Of a DNA stretch of 64,000 nt, positions 8,418 to 16,909 are shown in pieces. The notes beneath the pieces were generated by a model, which was not told where the DNA came from, ran no database searches, and worked only from the letters and a program-made list of their open reading frames with translations. The DNA comes from Nocardia aurantiaca (lineage in GTDB: Bacteria > Actinomycetota > Actinomycetes > Mycobacteriales > Mycobacteriaceae). The position numbers and the translations under genes are program-made. Numbering within the stretch: the first letter of the stretch is position 1; every line of letters starts with the position of its first letter. The DNA lies in contig NZ_WMBB01000002.1 in assembly GCF_009708175.1 (NCBI RefSeq), positions 372,001 to 436,000 on the forward strand. The letters are read 5' to 3'.

Positions 8418-8509
8418 GCGCCCGTCGCGGGGCCGTCGTGGTCCACGGCGGGTGCCGGGCCGCTGATGCCAGCCGAATCACTCTGTGGCGCAAGGGGGTT
8501 GGACAATGA
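8414..8509 (+). CDS. possible 31-codon bridging ORF
   Basis: A GTG overlaps the binding-protein stop (GTGA) and the frame ends in TGA overlapping the permease ATG (ATGA). It encodes about 31 residues with one cysteine. No homologue is recognised. Its only evident merit is the perfect fit of both overlaps, which would couple translation across an otherwise 88-nt gap. It may be chance. Confidence 0.25.
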   Translation: MSARRGAVVVHGGCRAADASRITLWRKGVGQ

Positions 8510-9378
8510 CCGCAACCACGGCGGTGGTGGTCGGTCCGGCACCGCAGATCGCACCACCCGCACGTGCGGTGGGCCCGGCTCGCGCGCGGACCCGCTGGAC
8601 GGCATGGCAGTCGCGTGTGGTCCGCGCGCTGTCGGTCCTCACCGCCGTGGGTGTCTGGCAATTCCTGACCGCCGAGCACATTCGGCTCTGGGTGCGGTTC
8701 GACACGCTACCGACGGTCACGCGGATCGTGCGGGCCTTCCGGCACCAGCTCGGCACCGACACCTACTACCTCGACCTGGGCCAGTCGCTTATCCGCATCC
8801 TCACCGGGTTCGGACTGGCGGCGGCGATCGGCGTGACGAGCGGTGTGGCACTGGGGCGGTCGCGGTGGTTCGCGGATGTCATCGGGCCGCTCACCGAGCT
8901 GGCCCGGCCGATACCGGCCATCGCCATCGTGCCGGTCGCGATTCTGCTGTTCCCCGATGACGAGGCCGGAATCGTGTTCATCACCTTCCTGGCCGCGTAC
9001 TTCCCGGTCATGGTCGCCACGCGGCACGCGGTGCGTGCGCTGCCGATCATTTGGGAGGAGTCGGTGCGTACGCAGGGCGGGACTCGCTGGGATGTGCTGT
9101 GGCGAGTCGTGCTGCCGGGCAGCCTGCCCGGCGTGTTCGGCGGGTTGTCGACCGGAATCGGTGTGGCGTGGATTTGCGTGGTGTCGGCCGAAATGATCTC
9201 GGGACGGCTGGGCGTCGGATACCGGACCTGGCAGGCGTACACCATTGTCGACTATCCGGGTGTGTTCGTCGGGATCATCACCATCGGTGTGCTCGGCTAC
9301 ACCACCTCCGCCGCCGTGGAATTCATCGGGCGGCGCGTCACACACTGGCTGCCCCGCGGTGAGGAGACCACGAAATGA
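8506..9378 (+). CDS. ABC transporter permease (SsuC-like)
   Basis: 290 aa. I choose the ATG at 8506 because AAGGGGG lies 7 nt upstream; a GTG seven codons earlier has no such site. Hydrophobic stretches near residues 45, 95, 135, 150, 205 and 250 fit a six-TM BPD-transport inner-membrane protein. The cytoplasmic coupling loop (EESVRTQGGTRWDVLWRVVLP near 185-205) is the EAA motif that docks on the ATPase. With the lipoprotein upstream and the ATPase downstream (4-nt overlap) it forms a complete SsuABC/TauABC-type importer. Confidence 0.92.
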   Translation: MTATTAVVVGPAPQIAPPARAVGPARARTRWTAWQSRVVRALSVLTAVGVWQFLTAEHIRLWVRFDTLPTVTRIVRAFRHQLGTDTYYLDLGQSLIRILTGFGLAAAIGVTSGVALGRSRWFADVIGPLTELARPIPAIAIVPVAILLFPDDEAGIVFITFLAAYFPVMVATRHAVRALPIIWEESVRTQGGTRWDVLWRVVLPGSLPGVFGGLSTGIGVAWICVVSAEMISGRLGVGYRTWQAYTIVDYPGVFVGIITIGVLGYTTSAAVEFIGRRVTHWLPRGEETTK

Positions 9379-10136
9379 CCACGGCCGGAATCGGTGTGAC
9401 CCTGGAACGCGTCGGGCTGTCGTACACGGGCGCGCCGGTGATCGACGATCTGTCGATCACGGTGCGGCCCGGGGAGATTCTGATCCTCACCGGGCCTTCC
9501 GGATGCGGGAAGTCCACCGTGCTGCGCGCCCTGGCCGGATTGCTCCGTCCGGACTCGGGCCGGGTGTTGGCCGACGGGCTCGAGGTGACCGGCACCGACC
9601 GCGACCGCGCCGTCGTCTTCCAGGACAACGCGCTGCTGCCCTGGAAAACCGTCCGCGCCAATATCGAACTGGCGCTGAAACTCCGGGGCGAACCCCGCGC
9701 CGGACGGCGGGCGCTGGCCGAGCGCTGGATCGACGAGATCGGGCTCACCGGCTTCGCCGACTTCCTGCCCAAATCGCTGTCGGGCGGCATGCGGCAGCGC
9801 GTGCAACTGGCCCGCGGACTGGCGGGCGCGCCGCGCGCGGTCATGATGGACGAGCCCTTCGGCGCGTTGGACGCCCGGACCCGCAACACCATGCAGCGCC
9901 TGCTGATCGATACCTGGCGCGACCATCCCACCACCATCGTCTTCGTCACTCACGACGTGGACGAGGCGCTGCTGCTCGGCGACCGCGTCGCCGTGCTCGG
10001 CCGCGCCGGGGAACCCCTACGAGCGCTGCTCGAGGTCCCGCGCCCGCGCGAAGCGGGCATCGACCGCTCCGCCCTGCGCACCGACATCATCGCCGCCCTG
10101 GACCATTCGGGCGAGCTCACGGAGGCAACGAAGTAA
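9375..10136 (+). CDS. ABC transporter ATPase (SsuB/TauB-like)
   Basis: 253 aa nucleotide-binding subunit. Walker A GPSGCGKST (about residues 36-44), Q-loop VFQDNALLPW, signature LSGGMRQRVQLARGL, Walker B VMMDEPFGALD and the switch-histidine segment VTHDVDEALLLGD are all intact, so it should be active. The ATG overlaps the permease stop, and its own TAA shares a base with the ATG of the flavoprotein (TAATG), so importer and oxidoreductase are made together. NtaC/SsuB/TauB homologues import oxidised sulfur or nitrogen compounds. Confidence 0.94.
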   Translation: MTTAGIGVTLERVGLSYTGAPVIDDLSITVRPGEILILTGPSGCGKSTVLRALAGLLRPDSGRVLADGLEVTGTDRDRAVVFQDNALLPWKTVRANIELALKLRGEPRAGRRALAERWIDEIGLTGFADFLPKSLSGGMRQRVQLARGLAGAPRAVMMDEPFGALDARTRNTMQRLLIDTWRDHPTTIVFVTHDVDEALLLGDRVAVLGRAGEPLRALLEVPRPREAGIDRSALRTDIIAALDHSGELTEATK

Positions 10137-12835
10137 TGGACATCCCCGATCTCGCCGACACCACCCGCCTCGACTGCGATGTCCTGGTCATCGGCGGCGG
10201 CACCGCCGGCACCATGGCCGCTCTCACCGCCGCCGAAGCGGGCGCGACCGTGCTGCTGCTGGAGAAGGCGCACGTCCGCCACTCCGGCGCGCTGGCCATG
10301 GGCATGGACGGCGTCAACAACGCCGTCATCCCCGGCAAGGCCGAACCCGAGGACTACGTCGCCGAGATCACCCGCGCCAATGACGGAATCGTCAACCAGC
10401 GCACCATCTATCAGACCGCGACCCGCGGCTTCGCCATGGTGCAGCGGCTGGAGCGCTACGGCGTGAAGTTCGAGAAGGACGCCTACGGCGAATACGCCGT
10501 GCGCCGGGTCCACCGGTCGGGATCGTATGTGCTGCCCATGCCGGAGGGCAAGGACGTCAAGAAGGCGCTGTACCGCGTACTGCGGCAGCGCACGATGCGC
10601 GAGCGCATCCGGATCGAGAACCGACTGATGCCGGTCCGGGTGCTCACTCACGAGGGCCGTGCGGTCGGCGCGGCCGCATTGAACACGCGCACCGGCGAAT
10701 TCGTCGCCGTGGGCGCGAAGGCAGTCATCCTGGCCACCGGCCCGTGCGGCCGCCTCGGCCTGCCCGCCTCCGGCTACCTCTACGGCACCTACGAGAATCC
10801 GACCAATGCCGGTGATGGCTACGCCATGGCCTACCACGCGGGGGCGGAGCTCTCCGGCATCGAATGCTTCCAGATCAACCCGCTCATCAAGGACTACAAC
10901 GGCCCCGCCTGCGCGTATGTGGCCAATCCGTTCGGCGGCTACCAGGTCAATGCCCTCGGCGAACGGTTCGTGGACTCCGACTACTGGTCCGGGCAGATGA
11001 TGGCCGAGGTGAAACGGGAGATCGAATCCGCGCGCGGCCCCATCTATCTCAAGGTCTCACACCTGCCGGAGGAGACCCTCGAGGCCCTCGAAGGCATCCT
11101 GCACACCACCGAGCGGCCTACCCGCGGCACCTTCCACGCCAATCGTGGCCACGACTACCGCAGCCATGACATCGAGATGCACATCTCCGAAATCGGCCTG
11201 TGCGGCGGGCATTCCGCCTCCGGTGTCTGGGTCGACGAACACGCCCGCACCACCGTGCCCGGCCTCTACGCCGCCGGCGACCTCGCCTGCGTCCCGCACA
11301 ACTACATGATCGGCGCCTTCGTCTACGGCGACCTGGCCGGAGCGCACGCCGCGTCCACCCTCGACGACGTCGCCGCGCCCGCCGAACTGCCCGTCGACCA
11401 GCTCGCCGCCGCGCACGAACTCGTCTACCGCCCGCTGCGCAACCCCGACGGTCCGCCGCAGCACCAGGTCGAATACAAGCTGCGCCGCTTCGTGAACGAC
11501 TATGTGGCCCCGCCCAAGACGGCCACCAAGCTCTCCCTCGCCATCGAGACCTTCGACCGCATGCTCGGCGACCTCGACGCCATGGGCGCGCGCACCCCGC
11601 ACGAGCTCATGCGCTGCGCCGAGGTCACCTTCATTCGCGACTGCGCCGACATGGCCGCCCGCTCCTCGCTCACCCGCACCGAATCCCGTTGGGGCCTCTA
11701 CCACGAGCGCGCCGACCTGCCCGAGCGCGATGACGTCGAATGGCGGTACCACCTCAACCTGCGCAAGACCGCCGAGGGGCGGATGGAATTCCTGAAGCGG
11801 CCGGTCGCACCCTATTTCGTCCCGGTACCGGGGCTGGACGACCCGCCGGCCGCCGACACCGCCGCCATCCCGGTGGATCAGCCCGCCCTCATCGGCACCC
11901 CGCCCAACCTCGGCGCGCAGGTGCGTTCGCGGGTTGCGGCGGCGGGCGACGTCACGAAAGACGTGGTGGCGCCGCGTATCGCGCTCCTGCTGAGCCTCGA
12001 TGCGCCCGGTATCGCGGAGCTGCTGCCGTTCCTCGCTGATCCGGATCCCCGGGTGCGTGCCACCGCCCTGGCGGTCCTCACCGAGAACACGCCCGACGGA
12101 TTCGCCGACCAGCTCATCGTGGCGCTCGCGGACGAGGATGCGGACGTGCGTTCGGCCGCCGTGGCCGGTCTGCGTGAACTCGCCGAAATCCTGCCCGCTG
12201 CAACGGGTCTCGCGCGCCATGTCGATTCCCCCGATCCGATCGTGCGCGCCGCGGTGGTGGACCTGCTGCGCGCTCTGCGCTGCGGTTCAGCGGAGATCTT
12301 CGCCAAGGCCGCCGTCGACGCCGACCATCGCGTCCGCGTCCAGGCCGTGCACGCCTTGGTCTCCCTGGACGACTGGACCGCCCTGACCACCGCCGCCCAC
12401 GATGACGACCGCGAGGTCAGAATCGCTGCCGCGCGGGGTCTGGCCACCATCGGACTCGGCGGGGCGGACACCGTGCGCGCTCTCACCGAAGATCGCGACC
12501 CGCTGGTCCGCGCGGCCGCGTTCACCGCGCTCTCGCGTCTCGGAACCACCGCGGACGGTGCGACACTGACTGCCGCACTGTGTGATTCGGCATGGCAGAT
12601 ACGCGAGGGCGCGGCGCGCGGCCTGGCCGCGGTCGGCCCGGATCACGGGGTCGAACCGCTGAGCCGCGCCCTCACCGATATCCATCCCGACATCCGCAAG
12701 GCCGCGGTGCTGACCCTCAGCACCTGGCCGGACTCCGCCGCGGCTCTGGCCGCCCTCGAGACCGCCCTCGCCGACAGCGACGCCGATGTGCGCGCCTATG
12801 CCAGACGCGCGCTGGCCGTGCACGCGGGTGGCTAG
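10136..12835 (+). CDS. AprA-like FAD oxidoreductase fused to HEAT repeats
   Basis: 899 aa; the start is the ATG in the TAATG overlap (the open frame continues upstream only as a shadow of the ATPase gene). Residues 1-600 are a fumarate-reductase/APS-reductase-type flavoprotein: dinucleotide fold VLVIGGGTAG near 16-25, HSGALAMGMDGVNNAV near 50 (compare the AprA loop), VILATGPCGRLGLPASG near 200, and GGHSASGVWVDEHARTTVPG, then LYAAGDLA, near 365-385. From about 605 to the end come roughly nine or ten HEAT/PBS-lyase-like helical repeats (PDPRVRATALAVL, DADVRSAAVAGL and similar). With the AprB-like ferredoxin of this operon it probably forms a redox enzyme acting on the imported compound. Fumarate reductase or L-aspartate oxidase activity is less likely given the neighbours. 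Confidence 0.87.
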   Translation: MDIPDLADTTRLDCDVLVIGGGTAGTMAALTAAEAGATVLLLEKAHVRHSGALAMGMDGVNNAVIPGKAEPEDYVAEITRANDGIVNQRTIYQTATRGFAMVQRLERYGVKFEKDAYGEYAVRRVHRSGSYVLPMPEGKDVKKALYRVLRQRTMRERIRIENRLMPVRVLTHEGRAVGAAALNTRTGEFVAVGAKAVILATGPCGRLGLPASGYLYGTYENPTNAGDGYAMAYHAGAELSGIECFQINPLIKDYNGPACAYVANPFGGYQVNALGERFVDSDYWSGQMMAEVKREIESARGPIYLKVSHLPEETLEALEGILHTTERPTRGTFHANRGHDYRSHDIEMHISEIGLCGGHSASGVWVDEHARTTVPGLYAAGDLACVPHNYMIGAFVYGDLAGAHAASTLDDVAAPAELPVDQLAAAHELVYRPLRNPDGPPQHQVEYKLRRFVNDYVAPPKTATKLSLAIETFDRMLGDLDAMGARTPHELMRCAEVTFIRDCADMAARSSLTRTESRWGLYHERADLPERDDVEWRYHLNLRKTAEGRMEFLKRPVAPYFVPVPGLDDPPAADTAAIPVDQPALIGTPPNLGAQVRSRVAAAGDVTKDVVAPRIALLLSLDAPGIAELLPFLADPDPRVRATALAVLTENTPDGFADQLIVALADEDADVRSAAVAGLRELAEILPAATGLARHVDSPDPIVRAAVVDLLRALRCGSAEIFAKAAVDADHRVRVQAVHALVSLDDWTALTTAAHDDDREVRIAAARGLATIGLGGADTVRALTEDRDPLVRAAAFTALSRLGTTADGATLTAALCDSAWQIREGAARGLAAVGPDHGVEPLSRALTDIHPDIRKAAVLTLSTWPDSAAALAALETALADSDADVRAYARRALAVHAGG

Positions 12836-12840
12836 GCCGG

Positions 12841-13734
12841 CTATGTGACCCGGTGCAGTAGACCGGCGGGCAGGTATCCGGTGGCGATGCCGGGCCGCAT
12901 CCCCCGATCCACGGCCACGCCGGCGACCGCCAGCAGCGGCCAGGCGATGAAGCCCTCCGGGTCCAGCCGCCGCTGCGGGGTATCCCAGAAACGCCGGTGG
13001 AATTCCAGGCCCTCCACCAGCGCGGTGTCGAATTCGGCCGAGTCGCCGCGCAATACGGCGTCCAGCAGGCACAGCGCGGAGTAAGCGATGGTGAGCGCGT
13101 AGTCGTCGCCCGCGGCGGGCTGGGCGTCCACCGCGGCCTCGATGCCGTCCACAATGACGGTCTCGGCCGCCGGATCGCCTGTCCACACCCGCTGCCAGGC
13201 ATCGGCCCACAGGTACAGACACTGCTCGAGCGGATGCCCGGCACGGGTGGTCGCTGACAGCGGATAACCCGCGCCGCCTGGAGCACCCAGCAGGAACGTG
13301 AGCAGCCCGTGGTCGCGTCCGATCAGTGCGGGCCACAATCCGGTGAGTAGATCCGCCGCCGTGGGCGGCGCGGACATGCCGCCGCCGGCCGGGACCGCCC
13401 ACTGCGCTCCGGCCAGCGTCACAGTGAAAGGCTTCTGCCCGGCGGGCGCCGCCACCGATCGTAGCCGCGCCGACTGCGCGACCGCCGAATCCGACACGGC
13501 CTGCCGTAGCGCGGCGGACTCGCCACGCTGGTCGTCCAGGCTCAGATAACCGGCGATGGCACGCGAACACCAGGCCACGTCGGCGAGCACCGCCTGCGGC
13601 TGCCCCGCCAGGAATTCGGCGCGCAGCGCGGTCGTCCGTACCCGGACGGCCCGGCCGAAGCCGGCATCCGTACTGCGAATAGCTGCCGGATAGCTGAAAT
13701 CCTGTCCGTTCAGTATCGGGTGGCGATCTGTCAT
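12841..13734 (-). CDS. Imm49-like immunity-family protein
   Basis: 297 aa, all-helical, no signal peptide or TM segment. The pattern LEQCLYLWADAWQRVWTGD, then ALTIAYSALCLLDAVLRGD, then RRFWDTPQRRLDPEGFIAWP and a closing YLPAGLL resembles immunity-49 family proteins of actinobacteria, which neutralise polymorphic toxins. I recall the family from pattern only. The ATG at 13734 forms an ATGA overlap with a tiny upstream frame; a TTG start at 13797 is possible. No toxin gene is adjacent: it lies convergent with the flavoprotein gene (5 nt apart) and downstream of the DUF2207 gene. It could be an orphan immunity gene. Confidence 0.55.
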   Translation of the reverse strand: MTDRHPILNGQDFSYPAAIRSTDAGFGRAVRVRTTALRAEFLAGQPQAVLADVAWCSRAIAGYLSLDDQRGESAALRQAVSDSAVAQSARLRSVAAPAGQKPFTVTLAGAQWAVPAGGGMSAPPTAADLLTGLWPALIGRDHGLLTFLLGAPGGAGYPLSATTRAGHPLEQCLYLWADAWQRVWTGDPAAETVIVDGIEAAVDAQPAAGDDYALTIAYSALCLLDAVLRGDSAEFDTALVEGLEFHRRFWDTPQRRLDPEGFIAWPLLAVAGVAVDRGMRPGIATGYLPAGLLHRVT

Positions 13735-13851
13735 CCGAGTGCGATGAAGATCGAGGTGAGCGGCAGCTTCTCCAAATGATTGCTCACGGCGCGACAATAG
13801 CGGACTCCGCGACCTCGTACATCGGTTGGCATATCGGTCGGCCCGGGTGCG

Positions 13852-15453
13852 TCACCGCTGGTCAGCGGTCCGGAACAAGCCCTCGACGGCCGTAATGAAA
13901 TACGGGAAATGCGCGCCGAAACGCTGCAGAGCGCGATCGCCCTCGAAGCCGCCGAACCAGTACAGGCCCGGGCTCCCGTCCGCGGTCGGATCCAGCTCAC
14001 GGAAGGTGCGCACCCACTGGTCACCGCGCCGCGCGGCCACCAGGAACGGCAGCGCCCGGGAGAACACCAGCTCCTGATCCGCGGCCGGAATGCGTTGCGG
14101 CGCAATCATGTCCAGCCCGCGCTGCATGGCCTGCACCCGGTCGGTCAGCTCCCGGCCCAGCGCCGTGCGGGCCGGCAGATAGCGCGGCAACAGCAGCGCC
14201 GCCACCCCGCCCAATGCGATGGCCGCGCCGACCAGGGCGTGCCGCTGCGGACCGAAGGCCAGCACCGCGGTCGCGATGACGCCGAGCGCGATCAGGGCGA
14301 CGCCCAGCCAGAACTCGAAACCCCGGCGCGTGCGGTCGATGAACACCCCGGCGGTCACCGCATCGTCGATCAGGGCCGCGCGCACCGCGCCCGCGTCCAC
14401 CTTGCCGCGGCGCTCGGACAGCAGCACCGAATCGGTGCCCTCCGGAATCAGCGCCGCGTACACGGCGCGCTCGTAGGCGGTCAGCTGCGGCTCGGGCGGA
14501 TTCATCCGGGCGAAGCGCCAATCCGAATCGCCGACCGCGCTCACCCACAGGTAATTGCGGACCGCCAGATCCACCACGGTCGACGCCATATCGGGCACAT
14601 CGGCGTGGCCGTCGAGCAGCAGCCCGGCCATGCTCGGCAGGATGCCGTCCGGCGAGGTGAACTGCACGTGGTCGCCCGCGCGCACCAGCGGGTCGAGTAC
14701 CTCGGTACCGGCCGGAGCCGAACGCCGCGACCACACCACATACCCGGCCGCCGCGGCCAGCGCCGCCAACAGCACACCGAACGCCGCGAACACCGGACCG
14801 GTCAGTGAAAAGGCATTGGGCGCATTGTCATCGCGGACATCGGCATTGGCCTTGACGGTGTTCGGCGGCAACTGCAGTGTCACATCCAGGATGTCGCCCT
14901 TGTGCAGATCCGTCTTCTCCAGATGCGCGAACCCGTCCGGCTCGACGCGAATATCCGCGCAGTTCTGGGGATTTCCGGGCGGGCCCACCGTGCACTTGGT
15001 GACGCCCATGCGAAAACTCGGGCTCGACACCGTCGCATTGATCGACGCCACATCGGTATTCAGCACCCCGGTCCACTGGAACACCTGCGCGCCCGAAGCG
15101 TCACTGACGGTGTTGTGCACCGTGTATTTGAAGGTGGCCGAGCCCGGCCGGGCCGCAATGGTGAACCGGTCGTCCGCGACCTTGGCATCGCCGTCGCCCT
15201 CGGCGGACACGTCGGTCACCTCGAAATTGCGCTGCACTCCGGAGCCGACCTGCACCCGCAGCGGCACCACCTGCCGAAACTCCTCGCCCTCGGGCACTTT
15301 CACGGTTTCGGTGACCCGTAGCAGACCGTCGTCGCCCAGATTCACCTCAGCGGTGATATCCACGCCGGCCGACTGCGCCACCGCGGTCGGCGCCGCCACG
15401 CCCGCCACCGCGAGCAGCAGCGCGGCCAGGGCGACCCCCCGAAAAATCTGCAT
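13852..15453 (-). CDS. DUF2207 membrane protein
   Basis: 533 aa. A signal peptide (residues 1-26, AVAGVAAPTAVA) is followed by a beta-rich extracellular domain starting VDITAEVNLGDDGLLRVTE, characteristic of DUF2207 (YciQ-like). A TM helix near 225-245 leads to a cytoplasmic region. Paired hydrophobic helices near 385-430 precede a C-terminal domain ending just past YWFGGFEGDRALQRFG. Many relatives end in a low-complexity GGG tail; this one does not. It is probably an envelope protein, function unknown. It is transcribed away from the metallopeptidase gene, with about 100 nt between the starts. Confidence 0.85.
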   Translation of the reverse strand: MQIFRGVALAALLLAVAGVAAPTAVAQSAGVDITAEVNLGDDGLLRVTETVKVPEGEEFRQVVPLRVQVGSGVQRNFEVTDVSAEGDGDAKVADDRFTIAARPGSATFKYTVHNTVSDASGAQVFQWTGVLNTDVASINATVSSPSFRMGVTKCTVGPPGNPQNCADIRVEPDGFAHLEKTDLHKGDILDVTLQLPPNTVKANADVRDDNAPNAFSLTGPVFAAFGVLLAALAAAAGYVVWSRRSAPAGTEVLDPLVRAGDHVQFTSPDGILPSMAGLLLDGHADVPDMASTVVDLAVRNYLWVSAVGDSDWRFARMNPPEPQLTAYERAVYAALIPEGTDSVLLSERRGKVDAGAVRAALIDDAVTAGVFIDRTRRGFEFWLGVALIALGVIATAVLAFGPQRHALVGAAIALGGVAALLLPRYLPARTALGRELTDRVQAMQRGLDMIAPQRIPAADQELVFSRALPFLVAARRGDQWVRTFRELDPTADGSPGLYWFGGFEGDRALQRFGAHFPYFITAVEGLFRTADQR

Positions 15454-15552
15454 GACTGGCTACTCTAGCCAGCTTGCTATCCTTCCTCAGCGGCAAGGCG
15501 CAGGTCCATGGAGCCGGCAGGCTATCTCTGAGGAACGAGGGGGGTGCGGGGG

Positions 15553-16845
15553 ATGACTCGCCCACCGTCCGAGCACGGACCGACGCCCCCTGGGCAGTGG
15601 CCTGTGCCACCGCCCGGAAACTCACCGCCGCAAGGCAATCGGCCGGCGCCGCAGGGATTCCCCGCCGTCCCGCCACAGCGTCCGCAGGGCTCCCCGCAGC
15701 CGATGCCGCCGCCGCCCGGACGGCCCACCCCGCCGCCCGGCCATCCCCAACGCCCCGGTTATCCCCAGCAACCCGGCGTACCGCCGCGCCCCGGCTATCC
15801 ACAGCAGCCGTCGACCCCGCAGTCCCGGCCGGGATATCCACCGCGCCAAGGCTATCCGCCGCCCGGCTACGGTCAGCCGTCCGGCTACCCGGCCCGGCCC
15901 GGCTACCGCGCGCCCATGCCGCCGCCCACCGCTGCCCCGCCGACCGGCGCCATCCCGATGGCCCGGCCCGCGCCGCCGCGCCGCGGCCGAGTGGGCGTGC
16001 TGGTGGTGACCCTGGTTCTGCTGGTGACCGGCGTGCTGTTGCGCACCGCGATCACCACCGGCCTGAACTCCGTGAACGCGGGCTCGACCGTCAAGACCAC
16101 CTACTCCGGGGATTCCGGCGACAACCACGGCGTTGCGGCCACGGCCGACAATCCGCTGCTCACCAATGCCGACTACACGTTGTTGCCCGCCAAGTGCGCG
16201 TACACGCCGTGGAGCACCCAGGTCGAGGTGGCGCGAAAGTTCTTCGAAACCGCGGCCGACTGCCTGCACTCGGCGTGGAAGCCCTTGTTCGACAAGATGA
16301 ATCTGCCGTTCGAAGCGCCCAAACTGAACGTTTCCGCCGACACCACGGGAATCACCACGCTGTGCACCGGAAACAGCACGAATTTCGCGGCGTTCTACTG
16401 CTCGGCGGATATGACCATCTATATGCCGATCAGTCAGCTGCAAACGGATATCTTCGGCAACAACTGGGTGGTCTACCTGTCGGTTTTCGCCCATGAATAC
16501 GGCCATCACGTGCAGGCCCAGGCGGGCATTCTCGGCAAAGTCCACCAGCAGCGCCGCGACGCGGGCTCGCGCAGCGATACCGGACTGGAACTGTCGCGCC
16601 GCACGGAATTGCAGGCCCAGTGCTTCGACGGCATGTACCTTTCGTCCTCGAGCAATGGCGGCTCGCTGAGCAGCGCCCAGATCGGCGTGGCCCGCAATGA
16701 CGCCTACCATCGCGGCGACGCGCCCGGCGATATGCGCGATCACGGCACCGCTCAGAACATGGGCGGCTGGTTCGAGATCGGGTACGACAAGGACCGCGCG
16801 CTGCAGTGCAATACCTTCAGCGTCCCGGCCGGCAAGGTGAACTGA
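15553..16845 (+). CDS. neutral zinc metallopeptidase (YpfJ/KPN_02809 family)
   Basis: 430 aa from the ATG at 15553 (a GTG at 15544 is the alternative; GAGGGG upstream fits the ATG better). Residues 1-145 are a proline/glutamine-rich cytoplasmic tail with repeated PGYP units. One TM helix follows (about 152-172, VLVVTLVLLVTGVLL). The extracellular catalytic domain carries V-F-A-HEYGHH-VQ, an HExxH zinc site, near residue 315, plus four or more cysteines (CAYTPW, CLHSAW, LCTGN, FYCS) likely to form disulfides. The family is a membrane-anchored peptidase of unknown substrate. The proline-rich tail is longer than usual and may mediate contacts with cell-wall or division proteins. Confidence 0.88.
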   Translation: MTRPPSEHGPTPPGQWPVPPPGNSPPQGNRPAPQGFPAVPPQRPQGSPQPMPPPPGRPTPPPGHPQRPGYPQQPGVPPRPGYPQQPSTPQSRPGYPPRQGYPPPGYGQPSGYPARPGYRAPMPPPTAAPPTGAIPMARPAPPRRGRVGVLVVTLVLLVTGVLLRTAITTGLNSVNAGSTVKTTYSGDSGDNHGVAATADNPLLTNADYTLLPAKCAYTPWSTQVEVARKFFETAADCLHSAWKPLFDKMNLPFEAPKLNVSADTTGITTLCTGNSTNFAAFYCSADMTIYMPISQLQTDIFGNNWVVYLSVFAHEYGHHVQAQAGILGKVHQQRRDAGSRSDTGLELSRRTELQAQCFDGMYLSSSSNGGSLSSAQIGVARNDAYHRGDAPGDMRDHGTAQNMGGWFEIGYDKDRALQCNTFSVPAGKVN

Positions 16846-16861
16846 ACCGGACCACACAAGC

Positions 16862-16898
16862 ATTCGAGCCCCGCTGCCGTGCGCAGCGGGGCTCGAAT
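16862..16898. terminator. bidirectional terminator
   Basis: A perfect 15-bp stem (16862-16876 with 16884-16898) and 7-nt loop between the convergent metallopeptidase and ammonium transporter genes. Confidence 0.85.
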
Positions 16899-16909
16899 CA
16901 TCTCGGGGC

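Noticed and set aside
9245..10135. Upstream extension of the AprA-like protein through the ATPase gene
   Set aside because: The extension is Arg/Pro-rich and overlaps the intact ATPase; the ATG at 10136 in a TAATG overlap is the natural start.
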